This document shows, in pieces, positions 12,193 through 21,962 of a stretch of DNA of 64,000 nucleotides; the stretch's first letter is position 1; each line of letters starts with the position of its first letter. Made by a program: the position numbers and the translations under genes. The notes beneath the pieces are model-generated. The model worked only from the letters and a program-made list of their open reading frames with translations. It was not told the DNA's origin and made no database searches. The DNA is taken from assembly GCA_034359265.1 (NCBI GenBank), contig CP136895.1:46952001-47016000 (forward strand), read 5' to 3'. This stretch comes from Canna indica. Taxonomy: Eukaryota > Streptophyta > Magnoliopsida > Zingiberales > Cannaceae.

Positions 12193-12380
12193 TTGTCATT
12201 TCATGCTATCATGTATGACTTAGTCTCATATTCGACATTTGGTTTTCATCCGTTTGGTTGAGATCGTCATGCTTCATGATAAATATTTTAGAGTCTCAAC
12301 TTTGACTATAGGTTGATATTTTCTTGCCCTTTTTTATTGATGCCAAAAGGGGGAGAAAAATAAAAGTACAAGGGGAGAAA
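12193..12380 (+). mobile_element. Continuation of the left-edge Copia element, internal 3' region
   Basis: It resumes after the duplicated TTTAG and matches 46050-46230 of the related element ('gctatcatgtatgacttag', 'ttgcccttttttattgatg'). It is interrupted at 12384 by the CACTA element and continues at 14084-14219, where 'gtttgtcatcatcaaaaagg' leads into the purine tract and the 3' LTR. Confidence 0.75.
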
Positions 12381-12383
12381 TCT

Positions 12384-14080
12384 CACTACAAAATTTTTTT
12401 TTGACATGGGGCAACACTAAGATCTCCTCATAGGCTTAAACATTAACAAATCCACCATCACAAATAAATTCATGCATTAACAAGAAATATTCCATGCTAG
12501 ATTTACAACCAAGGTTAATCAAAACTAGGGATTTCTTCTCCTAATCTCGACTGAAAAGGGGAGGGGCGACTTGGGTAAAAAGCAAGGGAGAAGAAGATTA
12601 AACCACTCATCTAATGAAGGAATAGAAAGGGAAGAAGGACGATTGGGACCTCCGACGATCATTTCAGATGAAGCTCTACAAATCTGGCCATCGCTCGCCC
12701 TCTCTCCACAAGTCACCGCTGCCTTCACGAGTGCTGTGCGGCGCCCCCAGCCGCACAACCCAATTTATAAGTTGGGGTTTCATTTAAGCCCCAAATTATG
12801 CTTTTGCCCTTTACTTATAACTTGACTAACTAAACCCGTTAAAGATCCATTTAAAATGTGATTCGAGTTCTAATCGAATCGTTGAGTTCGACTTGAAGTC
12901 CACTATCATAATAACATGCCAAAATTGCAGAATTAATATAATGAAATTTCTCTAATTTTTCCTAAATTAAGTCTTACCAAGTTTCACTCGAAACTCCACT
13001 AATTTGCTCGATTTAAATCCTCGTTTTCTTGCTATGAAACCAATTAAATATAATCATTTTTTTATTATGACAAAAAGCGCTTCTCAGATATGAAGATGCG
13101 AGGGTTTTTGGGTATTATATATTATTTTGGGTATTATCTCAAATATTTCAGATATTATCTATTATTTTAGATAATAATATTATCTCAGGTAAGATATATT
13201 ACCTAATATTATTTCAGACATTTACAATATATTTAATAAATTATTATTATTATGAGATTTTTAATAATTTTATTATTAAAATTATTATTTATTTAATAAT
13301 AATTTTATTAAGTAAATAATTTTGAAGGGTGAGGGGTGAGAATTTTAATTATTTTATTTTTTACTTAATAATACTTTAGATTTTTAAAATATATTTAATC
13401 AATTATTTAATTGTCTAAAATTATTTTTATTTTTAAAATATTTTTTATTTATTTTCATATTTAGAAGTGAGAGGTATGAATTGGTGAGGGTCACCATGTT
13501 GTCCTCACAATACATACTTTTTAGTGAGGGTCATATTAAACCCTCACTAAATGCAAGATTTCGTGAGGATCACAATGTCATCACAATATATACTTTTTAG
13601 TGAGGATCATACTCGACCCTCACAAAATGCAAGATTTCGTGAGGGTCATGATGTTGTCCTCACAAAATATACTTTTTAATGAGGGTCATATTAGATCCTC
13701 TCTAAATGCAGGATTTCGTGAGGGTCACAATGTCCTCACAATATATACTTTTTAGTGATGGTTATATTCGACCCTCACAAAATGCAGGATTTCGTGAGGG
13801 CCAGGATGTTGTCCTCGCAATAGATACTTTTTAGTGAGGGTCATATTCGACCCTCACAAAATATTTTATTTTTACTGACGGGTTTCCGTGAGGGTCATGG
13901 CGTTGTCCTCACTATATATACTTTTTAGTGAGGATCATAACCGACCCTCACAAAAGTGTTCTTTTAGTAACAGGTTTTCGTGAGGGTCTACTAGCGACCC
14001 CCATAAATAGATTGATTTAGTGAGGGTCGATGCGCGACCCCCACCAAATCTCGTCACTAAAAGTCAAATTTCTTGTAGTG
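12384..14080. mobile_element. Non-autonomous CACTA (En/Spm-type) transposon
   Basis: The left end is CACTACAAAATTTTTTTTTG and the right end, reverse-complemented, is CACTACAAGAAATTTGAC; both carry the CACTA superfamily terminus. Three-base target duplications TCT are at 12381-12383 and 14081-14083. At 1.7 kb it carries no transposase. The first ~450 bp hold a moderately GC-rich segment (12550-12770) with short frames on both strands, none recognisable; the middle is very AT-rich; the right third is a subterminal array. Confidence 0.92.
13480..14066. repeat. CACTA subterminal hairpin array
   Basis: About ten copies alternate GTGAGGGTCAT(A/G)-type and GACCCTCAC-type halves separated by TTTTGTGAGG/AAAATGCARGATTTC text. 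Each GTGAGGGTC pairs with a following GACCCTCAC. The array abuts the right terminus and has no equivalent at the left. Such arrays are the usual transposase-binding regions of CACTA elements. Confidence 0.8.
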
Positions 14081-14219
14081 TCTTATGCATATAGATAAGG
14101 GGATTTAATTTATCTAGATATGCATATTGGTAGGGGGAGAAATCCCTTGATTGATATCCTTTATGCTTGAATGAAAATATTTTATTAAGGATGTTTGTCA
14201 TCATCAAAAAGGGAGAGAT

Positions 14220-16103
14220 TATTGGCCTAAGGTTTTCTACCTTGGTCTTAATCTCGGTTTTTATGATAACAAACATGGAACAAATGTTTGAGCAAGAAAT
14301 ATTTTCAAGTTCTATATCGGTTTGCATGCGACGTCCCCGATCAGAAAAATGGAAAAATCAAGAATCAGAGGGTTCGGAGTCGAGCATGTCAAAATTAGTT
14401 TAGGACTTGGTTTCTTTTATTATAAATATTCCTATGCCTTAGTTTGATATCCTCATTGAGTTCCCAATCCAAAAAATAGAAACCCGAACCCCAAAAAATT
14501 GAAAACTATAAAAATCATAAAACGGTCCTGAAAATTTCTAAGTATAGGAGGCTCCTTGGAGGGCTACATAATTTAGAAATTTTCTTTCCATCAAAAGTCT
14601 CAATAATTGTTCCTTAGATAAAAACAAATTAAAAAAATATTTTTAAGGAATTTTGGGAAATCGTTAACCTAAGAACATAAGACTTGAAAGGTTAGAAACC
14701 TCCAAATTATCCAAAATTCCCAGAATGCCCCTAACCAGTTTTTTAAAAACTACCCAGAATTCTCAGAATGCCCCCATACGGCTATTTTTCAAATTTTATA
14801 TGGTTTGAACATCTCTTTGCTTTCATACCCCAATACCAACTCTATAAATACACCCAAAACTCCCTTTCTAAGACTCTCAACTATTCCATTGAGCTATCTA
14901 ACATTCTCTTGAGCCTTAAAGAGTGATTCTAAAGTGTAAATCCTAGTTTTCATCTCTCATTGTTTTCCTCCACTCTCAAGCCATCAAACTTGGTGTGGAC
15001 ATCATCCTAAGGCTTAGAGTTCTAGGAGACATCAATGAGAATTAGCTTCACTAAGGGAGCGTTTGGTTGCCCGTAAGTGCAAATGCAGCAAAATATATTT
15101 GTATGCAAAAACAAATGCCCGCAAATAAATTTTGCAGCCTACCATTTGGTTACCCGCAAGTCGAGTTGCAACTTCTATTTGCAAGCATTTGGTTGGCCGC
15201 AAATGGAAGTTGCAATTACACTTGCAACTTGCAACTTACGAATTTTTTCGGGCCGGATCGGGCATGAATTTTTTCGGATCGGGCCGAGCCATGTCGGGGC
15301 GGGCTGGGCACAAGATTTTTCGGGCCGGGCCGGGCACAAATTTTTTCGTACCTAGTTTGATAAATTAGTAATTTTTAATTTTTGTATAATACTAAAAATA
15401 TAAAAAAATCTATCAAACGGCATCAAATCTAAAATCTGACACTACCATCGCATTCAACGCACGAAAGCCTACAATTTTGATATTTATCCCATCTCCATCC
15501 GACAACTCTAAGTCGCCAAAATTAATTATTTTCAATACTTAAATTAATGTATTTGCAGCCCACAATCTTGTATTGCGGGCTTTTTGGGCTGCAATTCCAT
15601 TTGCAGCCTGCAAATGATATTAGAAATACAAGTTTCAACTAGTAAATGCTACAAAATGCTTTTGCAGCTAACCAAACAAATTTGTTATCTAAATGCTACA
15701 ACTAGAGTTGCAGCATTTGTACTTGCGGGCAACCAAACACCCCCAAGTGTTTGTGATTTACTTAAGTTTTTCTCCTTGCATTTTCTATTTATTGTTTTGT
15801 TGTCTTCATTTTAACTCCGGTTTGTAATAAGGTGTGGGTGACACACCTTGGGTTTGACTTGTGTACAACTTTTAGAGTTCCTTAGGTTTGAGATGAAATC
15901 CTTGGTGGTGAACCAAGGTAGTGGAGTACGGAGGTTCCCGAACCACTCTAAATATTTTGTTAGCATTGTTTCATTGATATTTTGAATTGCCTAGCTCATC
16001 ACTTGTTCTCATTCTCATTATAAAGCATAATCATATCAAACATTCATCATAACTTACAAACCTAGAGTGGAATTTGAATTAGTTGTAATCAAACTAGAAT
16101 TGA
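14220..16103 (+). mobile_element. 3' LTR of the left-edge SIRE-like Copia element (truncated)
   Basis: A purine-rich tract (AAAAAGGGAGAG) precedes TATTGGCCTAAGG, a drifted TGTTGGCCTAAGG start. A TATA-type CTATAAATACACCC occurs near 14840, and the usual AACCACTCTAAAT text near 15940. A MITE interrupts it at 15055-15743. The usual C-run and CCAACA end are missing; the sequence switches at about 16103 to inverted Gypsy RNase H sequence, so the LTR end has been lost. Confidence 0.75.
15055..15743. mobile_element. MITE with 30-bp inverted ends (PIF/Harbinger-like)
   Basis: The left end GGGAGCGTTTGGTTGCCCG and the reverse complement of the right end (GGGTGTTTGGTTGCCCGC) pair over about 30 bases. 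TAA on the left and CAA on the right would fit a three-base TWA-type duplication with one change. No transposase. The centre has a GC-rich patch of repeated CGGGCCGGGC (about 15245-15345). Superfamily is uncertain because the duplication is imperfect. Confidence 0.7.
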
Positions 16104-16488
16104 TAGCTCAAGTCATCTTCTCTACCTCAGGTTCAACTCCTTCTGGGTGAGCAAATACTGGAGGCTCTTATGATCAGTGTATATCTCACAAGCCTCACCA
16201 TAAAGGTAGTGACGCCACAACTTCAATGCGAACCCACTAACTTAATTAATTCCATTCTCCACATAACCATCCAATACAAGCACATAATTAAACCATCATG
16301 CAACACAACATAAAATTAAATAAATCTATTTATGGAAGCAAAATTCTCATAACTCATATCCTACTTACCCGAGCTCGCAAGCTCGCACCGGACCATGAGT
16401 CGACTCGGCTCGACCTCGAACTAGTCCGCTAGGCTGGCAAATACAAGCATAAAGGAAAATAATATAATTAAATATCTAGGATATTACA
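16104..16488 (-). mobile_element. Inverted, internally deleted Gypsy fragment (LTR start joined to RNase H)
   Basis: Positions 16104-16231 are the reverse complement of the RNase H region of the neighbouring chromovirus (compare 18780-18905), and 16232-16488 are the reverse complement of the first ~257 bp of its LTR, ending exactly at the TGTAATATCC terminus. On the minus strand the order is LTR start, then RNase H, so everything from mid-LTR through gag, protease and RT is deleted. Its TG end abuts the plus-strand gag at 16489, which suggests this copy inserted into that gag; the second target copy is lost. Confidence 0.8.
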
Positions 16489-17022
16489 GATGGAGTTCAC
16501 CCAGCTCTCGAAGTACCATCCCACTTTGGTAGCCCAAAGACCGTCAGGGTCAAGAGGTTTGTTGAGGGGATGAGGCCACAGATCGCCAGACTTATCTATT
16601 ACACAGAGGACACTTCTTTTGCTCGGGTTATAGATGAGGCGCACCGAAAGGAGGCATTGGTACCGACGGACAAGCATGATGGACCCTAAAAGAAAAAGTT
16701 TCGGCCCCAGCACTTAGGGGGTCGGCCAGCTCACTTTGAGGGTACTCACACGACTGCAGATCCACAACAGGGCGGAGGTCATAATAGTTCCAGAGGCCGC
16801 ATGGGCTCAGGACCAAGGGCGTCATCATGAGGCTTGCAGCGGAGGCCTGGGCCGCAGCTGTGTAATTGATGTCATAGTAAGCACTGGGGAGCTTGCTGGG
16901 GATATTCAGAGGTATGTTTTAGCTATGGGCAGGTTGGGCACTACAGAAAGGATTGTCCCGGCAAAGGCAGTCGGTAGCCTGAGCAGACCAGAGGAAAGGC
17001 ACTGATGTCAGTAGGTTCCGTG
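16489..17022 (+). pseudogene. Gypsy (Tekay-like) gag, C-terminal remnant
   Basis: Gag is the structural protein that packages the element RNA. The remaining piece starts abruptly at the inverted fragment and reads through the end of the gag core ('FGSPKTVRVKRFVEGMRPQI') to a zinc knuckle at 16915-16956, CFSYGQVGHYRKDC, in which the second cysteine of CCHC has become tyrosine. Stops interrupt the frame (for example after the DKHDGP segment and near 16830). The capsid half is missing on the left. It is followed in the normal order by protease, so this is the 5' part of the chromovirus at 16489-21055. Confidence 0.8.
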
Positions 17023-17730
17023 GCTCAAAGGGGTCAGACTCAGGGAGGAGGCCAACAAGCCGGTGGTTCAAAGAGGCCCGCTGCACAGGTGTTTGCTTTG
17101 AACCAAGAGGGCGCTGAGGCATCCAGGGCAGTAGTGTCAGGTAACCTTGTTGTTGGTTTTGCTATTGCTTATGTTTTGTTTGATCCAGGTGCTACACATT
17201 CTTTTGTATTTGCATTGTTTGCTACTAATTTGTCGGGGAAACCCTCTATGCTTGATTTGCCTCTTGTGGTGTCTACGCTTATGAGTGATTCTGTGCTGAC
17301 AGAGATAGTCTTTCGGGGCTGCGAGGTGGTCATTTGTGGGCATGTGCTGATGGCCGAATTGACACTCCTGCCGATGCTGGAGCTTGATGTGATTTTGGGC
17401 ATAGACTAGTTGGCGAACCATTTCGCTCCAGTGGACTGCAGGGCTAAGACTGTGACCTTCAGTAAGTCTGGATTGCCCCAATTTACCTTCCAGGGTGAGG
17501 AAAGAGGAGATTCGTTGGTGGTCATTTTAGCTCTCAAGGCCCGAAAGCTACTTCTAGACAGTTGTCAATCCTTCTTAGATTTTGTGTCTATGGCAGAGGG
17601 GAGCAGAGGTGCGGCTAGGGGGATTGAGGGAACGCCAGCGGTATGCAAGTTCTCTGATGTGTTTCCAGATGAGTTGCCAGGTTTTCCCCAGAGAGGGAGA
17701 TTGAGTTCTGTATTGATTTGCAGCCTGGGG
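17005..17730 (+). pseudogene. Gypsy aspartic protease region
   Basis: The retropepsin-like protease would cut the element polyprotein. The domain is visible from the linker through VLFDPGATHSF (catalytic Asp codon at 17182) to LELDVILGID. The active-site triad, normally DSG or DTG in this family, reads DPG here, so the enzyme should be dead. A TAG stop follows ILGID at about 17407, where the family usually continues with a tryptophan codon. The frame then reads into the linker before RT and is lost by a frameshift near 17690. Order gag-protease-RT-RNase H-integrase identifies Gypsy. Confidence 0.85.
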
Positions 17731-19134
17731 TGAAGCCGATCTCCATTCCGCCATATCGGATGGCACCAGCTGAGTTGAGGAAGTTAAAGTCCCAGTTGCA
17801 GGCGCTACTTAAGTTGGGCTTCATTCGCCCAAATGTTTCGCCTTGGGGTGCTGAGGTGCTCCAGTGCTCTTCGTGAAAAAGAAAGATAGGTTCATGCGGA
17901 TGCGCATTGATTACTGGTAGCTTAACAAGGTGATGGTGAAGAATCATTATCCGCTGCCGAGGATCGATAATTTGTTTAATCAGCTTCAGGGGGCTCAGTG
18001 GTTTTCCAAAATTGACCTGGGATCAGGGTATCATCAGTTGAGAATCCTGGATAGTGACATCCTGAAGACGACTTTCAGGTCGAGGTATGGTCACTATGAG
18101 TTCCTGGTTATGTCATTCGAGTTGACTAATGCACCTGCAGCATTTATGGATCTGATGAACTGAGTGTTCAGAGAATACTTGGATAAATTTGTGATAGTAT
18201 TTATTGATGACATTTTGATATATTCCAGGAGCAGGGAGGAGCATGTTGAGCACTTGAGGGTAGCTCTAGAGACTCTTAGGGAACATAGATTATATGTCAA
18301 ATTCTCTAAGTGCGAGTTTTGGCTGGAGAGTGTAGGGTTTCTTGGCCATGTGGTGTCTAGGGAAGGGGTAAAGTTGGACCCCGCAAAGATAGAAGCAGTT
18401 CAGAATTGGAAGAGGTCGACTAATGTCACAGAGATTCGCAGCTTCTTGGGGTTGGCAGGTTATTACAAGAAATTTGTGGAGAATTTTTCCAAGATTGCGG
18501 TGCCATTGACCCGCCTGACTCAGAAGAATGTCAAGTTTGTTTGGGACAGTAAGTGCGAGGAGAGCTTTCAGAATCTCAAGGACCGTTTAACGTCGGCACC
18601 AATTCTAGCTGTACCCTCGGGCTCAGGAGGGTTTGTTGTTTATTGTGATGTCTCTCGAGTCGGCTTGGGTTATGTTTTAATGCAAAATGGCAGGGTGATA
18701 GCTTATGCCTCCGGCAATTGAAGGTCCACGAGAAGAATTACCCGACTCATGATCTTGAGCTAGCAGCAGTGGTGTTCGCATTGAAGCTGTGGCGTCACTA
18801 CCTTTATGGCGAGGCTTGTGAGATATACACTGATCATAAGAGACTCCAGTATTTGCTCACCCAAAAGGAGTTGAACTTGAGGTAGAGAAGATGGCTTGAA
18901 CTCTTGAAGGACTATGACTGAACGATCTTGTACCATCCGGGGAAGGCTAATGTGGTGGCAGATGCTTTAAGCAGGAAGTCTATGGGCAGTCTTGCACACT
19001 TGGCAGTTAGAAGGAGGCCATTGTCTCAGGATTTGGCCATGTGTTTGGTTGGCGGGGCAGTCCTAATAGTGTCAGCCTCTGGTGCATTGGTGGTTCACCT
19101 GAGGGTGCAGTCCACGTTGGTCGACATACTGTGA
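17731..19134 (+). pseudogene. Gypsy reverse transcriptase and RNase H
   Basis: RT begins near '[15 protein letters not shown]' (17733 onward) and contains '[15 protein letters not shown]' and the catalytic FIDDILIYS (FIDD at 18200-18211), the YxDD box of this class. RNase H follows with [16 protein letters not shown] and, after a frameshift at about 18719, ACEIYTDHK and YHPGKANVVADALSRK. Breaks include a stop after the 'FMDLMN' block (18161-18163), stops near 17875 and 17917, the frameshift near 18719, and stops near 18883 and 18919. The sequence is diverged but collinear with the family, with no internal deletion seen. Confidence 0.92.
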
Positions 19135-20589
19135 GCAGCGTAAGAGGAGGATGCTTTCTGTACCCTGACTAAAGATGTGGTCAGGAGGGGTGATGCTAAT
19201 AATGGTTTTGGCATTGACTCGGAGGTTGTTCTGAGATTTAAGAACAAGATAGTGGTGCCAGACATGGCCGAGGTCTGTAGGCAGGTACTAGAGATGGCTC
19301 ATCGGTCCACATACACCATGCATCCGGGAGCCACAAAGATGTACCGTGACCTAAGACAGAATTATTGGTGGAAAAGCATGAAGAGAGAGGTGGCTGAGTT
19401 CGTGTCTAAGTGTCTGGTGTGTCAGCAGGTCAAGGCCGAACATTTAAAGCCGGCAGGATTGCTCCAGAACTTAGAGGTACCATAGTGGAAATGGGAGAAG
19501 ATAACCATGGATTTTGTGACAGGGTTGTCGAAGTCTGGGATAGGAAATGATTCCATTTGGGTGATGGTAGATCGCCTAACCAAAATGACACATTTCATAC
19601 CAGTCAGGATGACCTTTCCAGCTGAACAGTATGTAAGGTTGTTTTTAGATTGGGTCATCGCATATCATGGGGTGCCTGTTATGATCATCTCAGATCGGGG
19701 TACACAGTTCACAGCTCATTTCTGGTAGTCTTTCCAGGAGGCGTTGGGCACTCAGGTTCGGTTCAGCACTGCATTTCACCCTCAGACAAATGGTCAGTCA
19801 GAGCGGACCATTCAGACATTGGAGGACATGCTAAGAGCATTTGTCCTATATTTGGAGGGCAGTTGGGAGAGGCACTTGCCCCTGATTGAGTTCGCCTATA
19901 ATAACAGCTATCATAGCAGTATCAGGATGGCCCCTTTTGAGGCATTATACGGGTGGCGATGCAGGTCGCCTGTAGGCTGGTTTAAGGCAGGAGATTCTCT
20001 TGTGATGGGACCCGACCTAATGGAGGAGGCAGTAGAAATTGTGAAGCTAATTAGGGAAAGGTTATTGGCATCTCAAAGTCGCCAGAAGATGTATGCTGAT
20101 GGGAAGGCCAGAGAGGTAGAGTTTGCTGAGGGGGACATGGTTTTCCTCAATGTATCCCCTATGAAAGGAGTGGTGAGGTTTGGCAGGAAAGGGAAGTTAA
20201 GCCCTAGGTTCATTGAGATGTTTCCTATTCTCAGACGTAGGGGAGCTGTGGCATATGAGTTGGCCTTACCTCCCAGTATGGACCGAGTGCATCCAGTGTT
20301 CCATGTATTTATGCTTAAGAAATATGCTCGGGATGAGTCTCGTGTGATTGAACCTACCGTAGTCGAGGTGGATTCCGCAGTCTCGTATAAAGAGAGGCCA
20401 GTTGAGGTGTTGGACCGTCAGATTAGAAAACTGATATCCAAGGAGATTCCCTTGGTAAAGGTCAAGTGGAAGCACCACTCCGGGCAGGAGGCCACCTGGG
20501 AGGTGGAGCAGGATATGAGGGAGCGATATCCTTCATTGTTTGATAATCTGGTAAGTCCTCAAGCTTCTTTTTTTAAAATTCGAGGATGA
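19135..20589 (+). pseudogene. Gypsy integrase with C-terminal chromodomain-like region
   Basis: Integrase inserts the cDNA; the C-terminal domain of chromoviruses directs insertion to chromatin. The HHCC zinc domain is seen at about 19300-19430 (H...H...CLVCQQVK). The DDE core has Asp in MDFVTG (19507), Asp in SDRGTQF (about 19692) and Glu in the 'AFHPQTNGQSER' block (about 19770-19806). The long C-terminal frame (19744-20589) ends with PVEVLDRQIRKL, VKVKWKHHSG and ATWE, a chromodomain-type tail. Stops occur at about 19132, 19483 and 19726. With LTRs of ~2.7 kb this fits the Tekay/Del lineage; I infer the lineage from these features, not from a tree. Confidence 0.9.
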
Positions 20590-20611
20590 ATTTTCCTTGA
20601 TGAGGGAGGAT

Positions 20612-21055
20612 TGTAATATCCTAGATATTATTATTAATTTTTGTTATTGTTTGTGATTGTCAGCCTAGCGGGCTAGTTCGAGGTCGAGCCGAGTCGACTT
20701 ATGGTCCGGTGCGAGCTTGAGAGCTCAGGTAAGTCGAATTATGGTTTATAATAATATAGTTTGGTTGATTAAATTATGTTGTATATGGGTGTGCATGTGT
20801 TTGATACCTGTGTGGAGCATGAGGTTAGTTGAGCTAAGGCGGGTTAGCGGGTTGCGGATCCGAATTGATGTGTATGCGGGTTATAGGGTGTGGATAGGAG
20901 GGAATTATAAAATCCCCCTCACCCCTAGGGCTAGGCAGCTCCCTTTTGGAGCCGCACCAATCGAGAAGAAGAGAGGAGCCGCCCAGCCGAGCCGAGCCGC
21001 CCCTCTCCCCCTTCCCCTCTCTTGGAGCCGTAGCCTCCAAGGAAGCCATCCGCCC
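20612..21055 (+). mobile_element. Truncated 3' LTR of the chromovirus
   Basis: The purine tract GAGGGAGGA (20602-20610) is followed by TGTAATATCCTAGATATT, fixing the LTR start. The copy matches LTR 2 to about 21050 (through 'ggagccgtagcctccaagg') and then stops; roughly 2.3 kb of LTR is missing. The following sequence is unrelated and begins near a perfect 11-bp inverted repeat at 21064-21090. Confidence 0.85.
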
Positions 21056-21342
21056 TCTCCTCATTTCTATGATAATCGATATCATAGAAAGATATTACTG
21101 GATGGGCGTACGTAGCCTTTATGGATGAGTCGCATCGTCGACTATCATGATAGCCTAGGATGATTGTGTTCCAGCGTTGCCTTCTCCAGTAAATCTGCCT
21201 GTGAGTATCAATGTTTGTTGGTGTTTGGCTTATGATGTGTTGGTTGTATTTGGCAAAAGTGCTCTTGGTAAATTCTCAATTTTTGCACAGTCTCAATAGT
21301 AAGAAGCTATGCTTATGTTTTGACAGTTTCGCTGTGTTAGGA

Positions 21343-21934
21343 CAGTTTCAACTGCTCCTCCTATCAATGGCTTTCTGGATATGATGACAGTCTCAACTGT
21401 GAAGGGACAGTTTCAACTGCTTACAATCTGAGATTTTTCTGAATATTTTTACTACGAATGTGATGGCTGCTGGACTTCTGGTTTAAATGATGATTGTTGA
21501 TATTTCTGATTATTTAATCATCATTTATGACTTATGTCAATTGAGTAGTTGAGAGTTTCTTACTCTTTATTTTTAGGTATTACTATTCTCTTTTAATGAT
21601 CATAGGTTTATGATGCATATTTATGTTGACTATTTCAGCATTGATGTCAACAGTGAAAAGCTCTATATTTGGCGAAAGAATTATCGACCAGTTCTTAGTT
21701 GTATGACAGTTGCAACTACTATGAAGTTTATACTGAAGTTCTCAGTTGTATGTCAGTTGCAACTGTTGTGTCGTTTATGTTGAAGATCTCAGTTTATACT
21801 TACATGATACATTATGTTGTTTAATTGTTTCTTGGTCTGTGGTTGCTTAAGCAAAAGTATTCTATGTTATTATCAATTAAATGGACAGTCACAACTAGGA
21901 GGAGTTCTGCTTATGTTGAAGGCAGTTACAACTG
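21343..21934 (+). promoter_or_regulatory. Cluster of CAGTYNCAACTR palindromes upstream of a TATA box
   Basis: Copies start at 21343, 21388, 21408, 21707, 21754 (perfect palindrome CAGTTGCAACTG), 21886 and 21923. Both halves fit the plant MYB core CNGTTR. The last copy ends about 20 bases before TATAAAAG. Confidence 0.55.
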
Positions 21935-21954
21935 TGTGAGGACGGAACTCTACT

Positions 21955-21962
21955 TATAAAAG
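21955..21962 (+). promoter_or_regulatory. TATA box (TATAAAAG)
   Basis: A consensus-like TATAAAAG directly downstream of the palindrome cluster; transcription would be expected to start about 30 bases later. Confidence 0.5.

Noticed and set aside
12525..12825. Host gene fragment captured by the CACTA element
   Set aside because: Higher GC than its surroundings, but no recognisable protein, splice structure or preferred strand.
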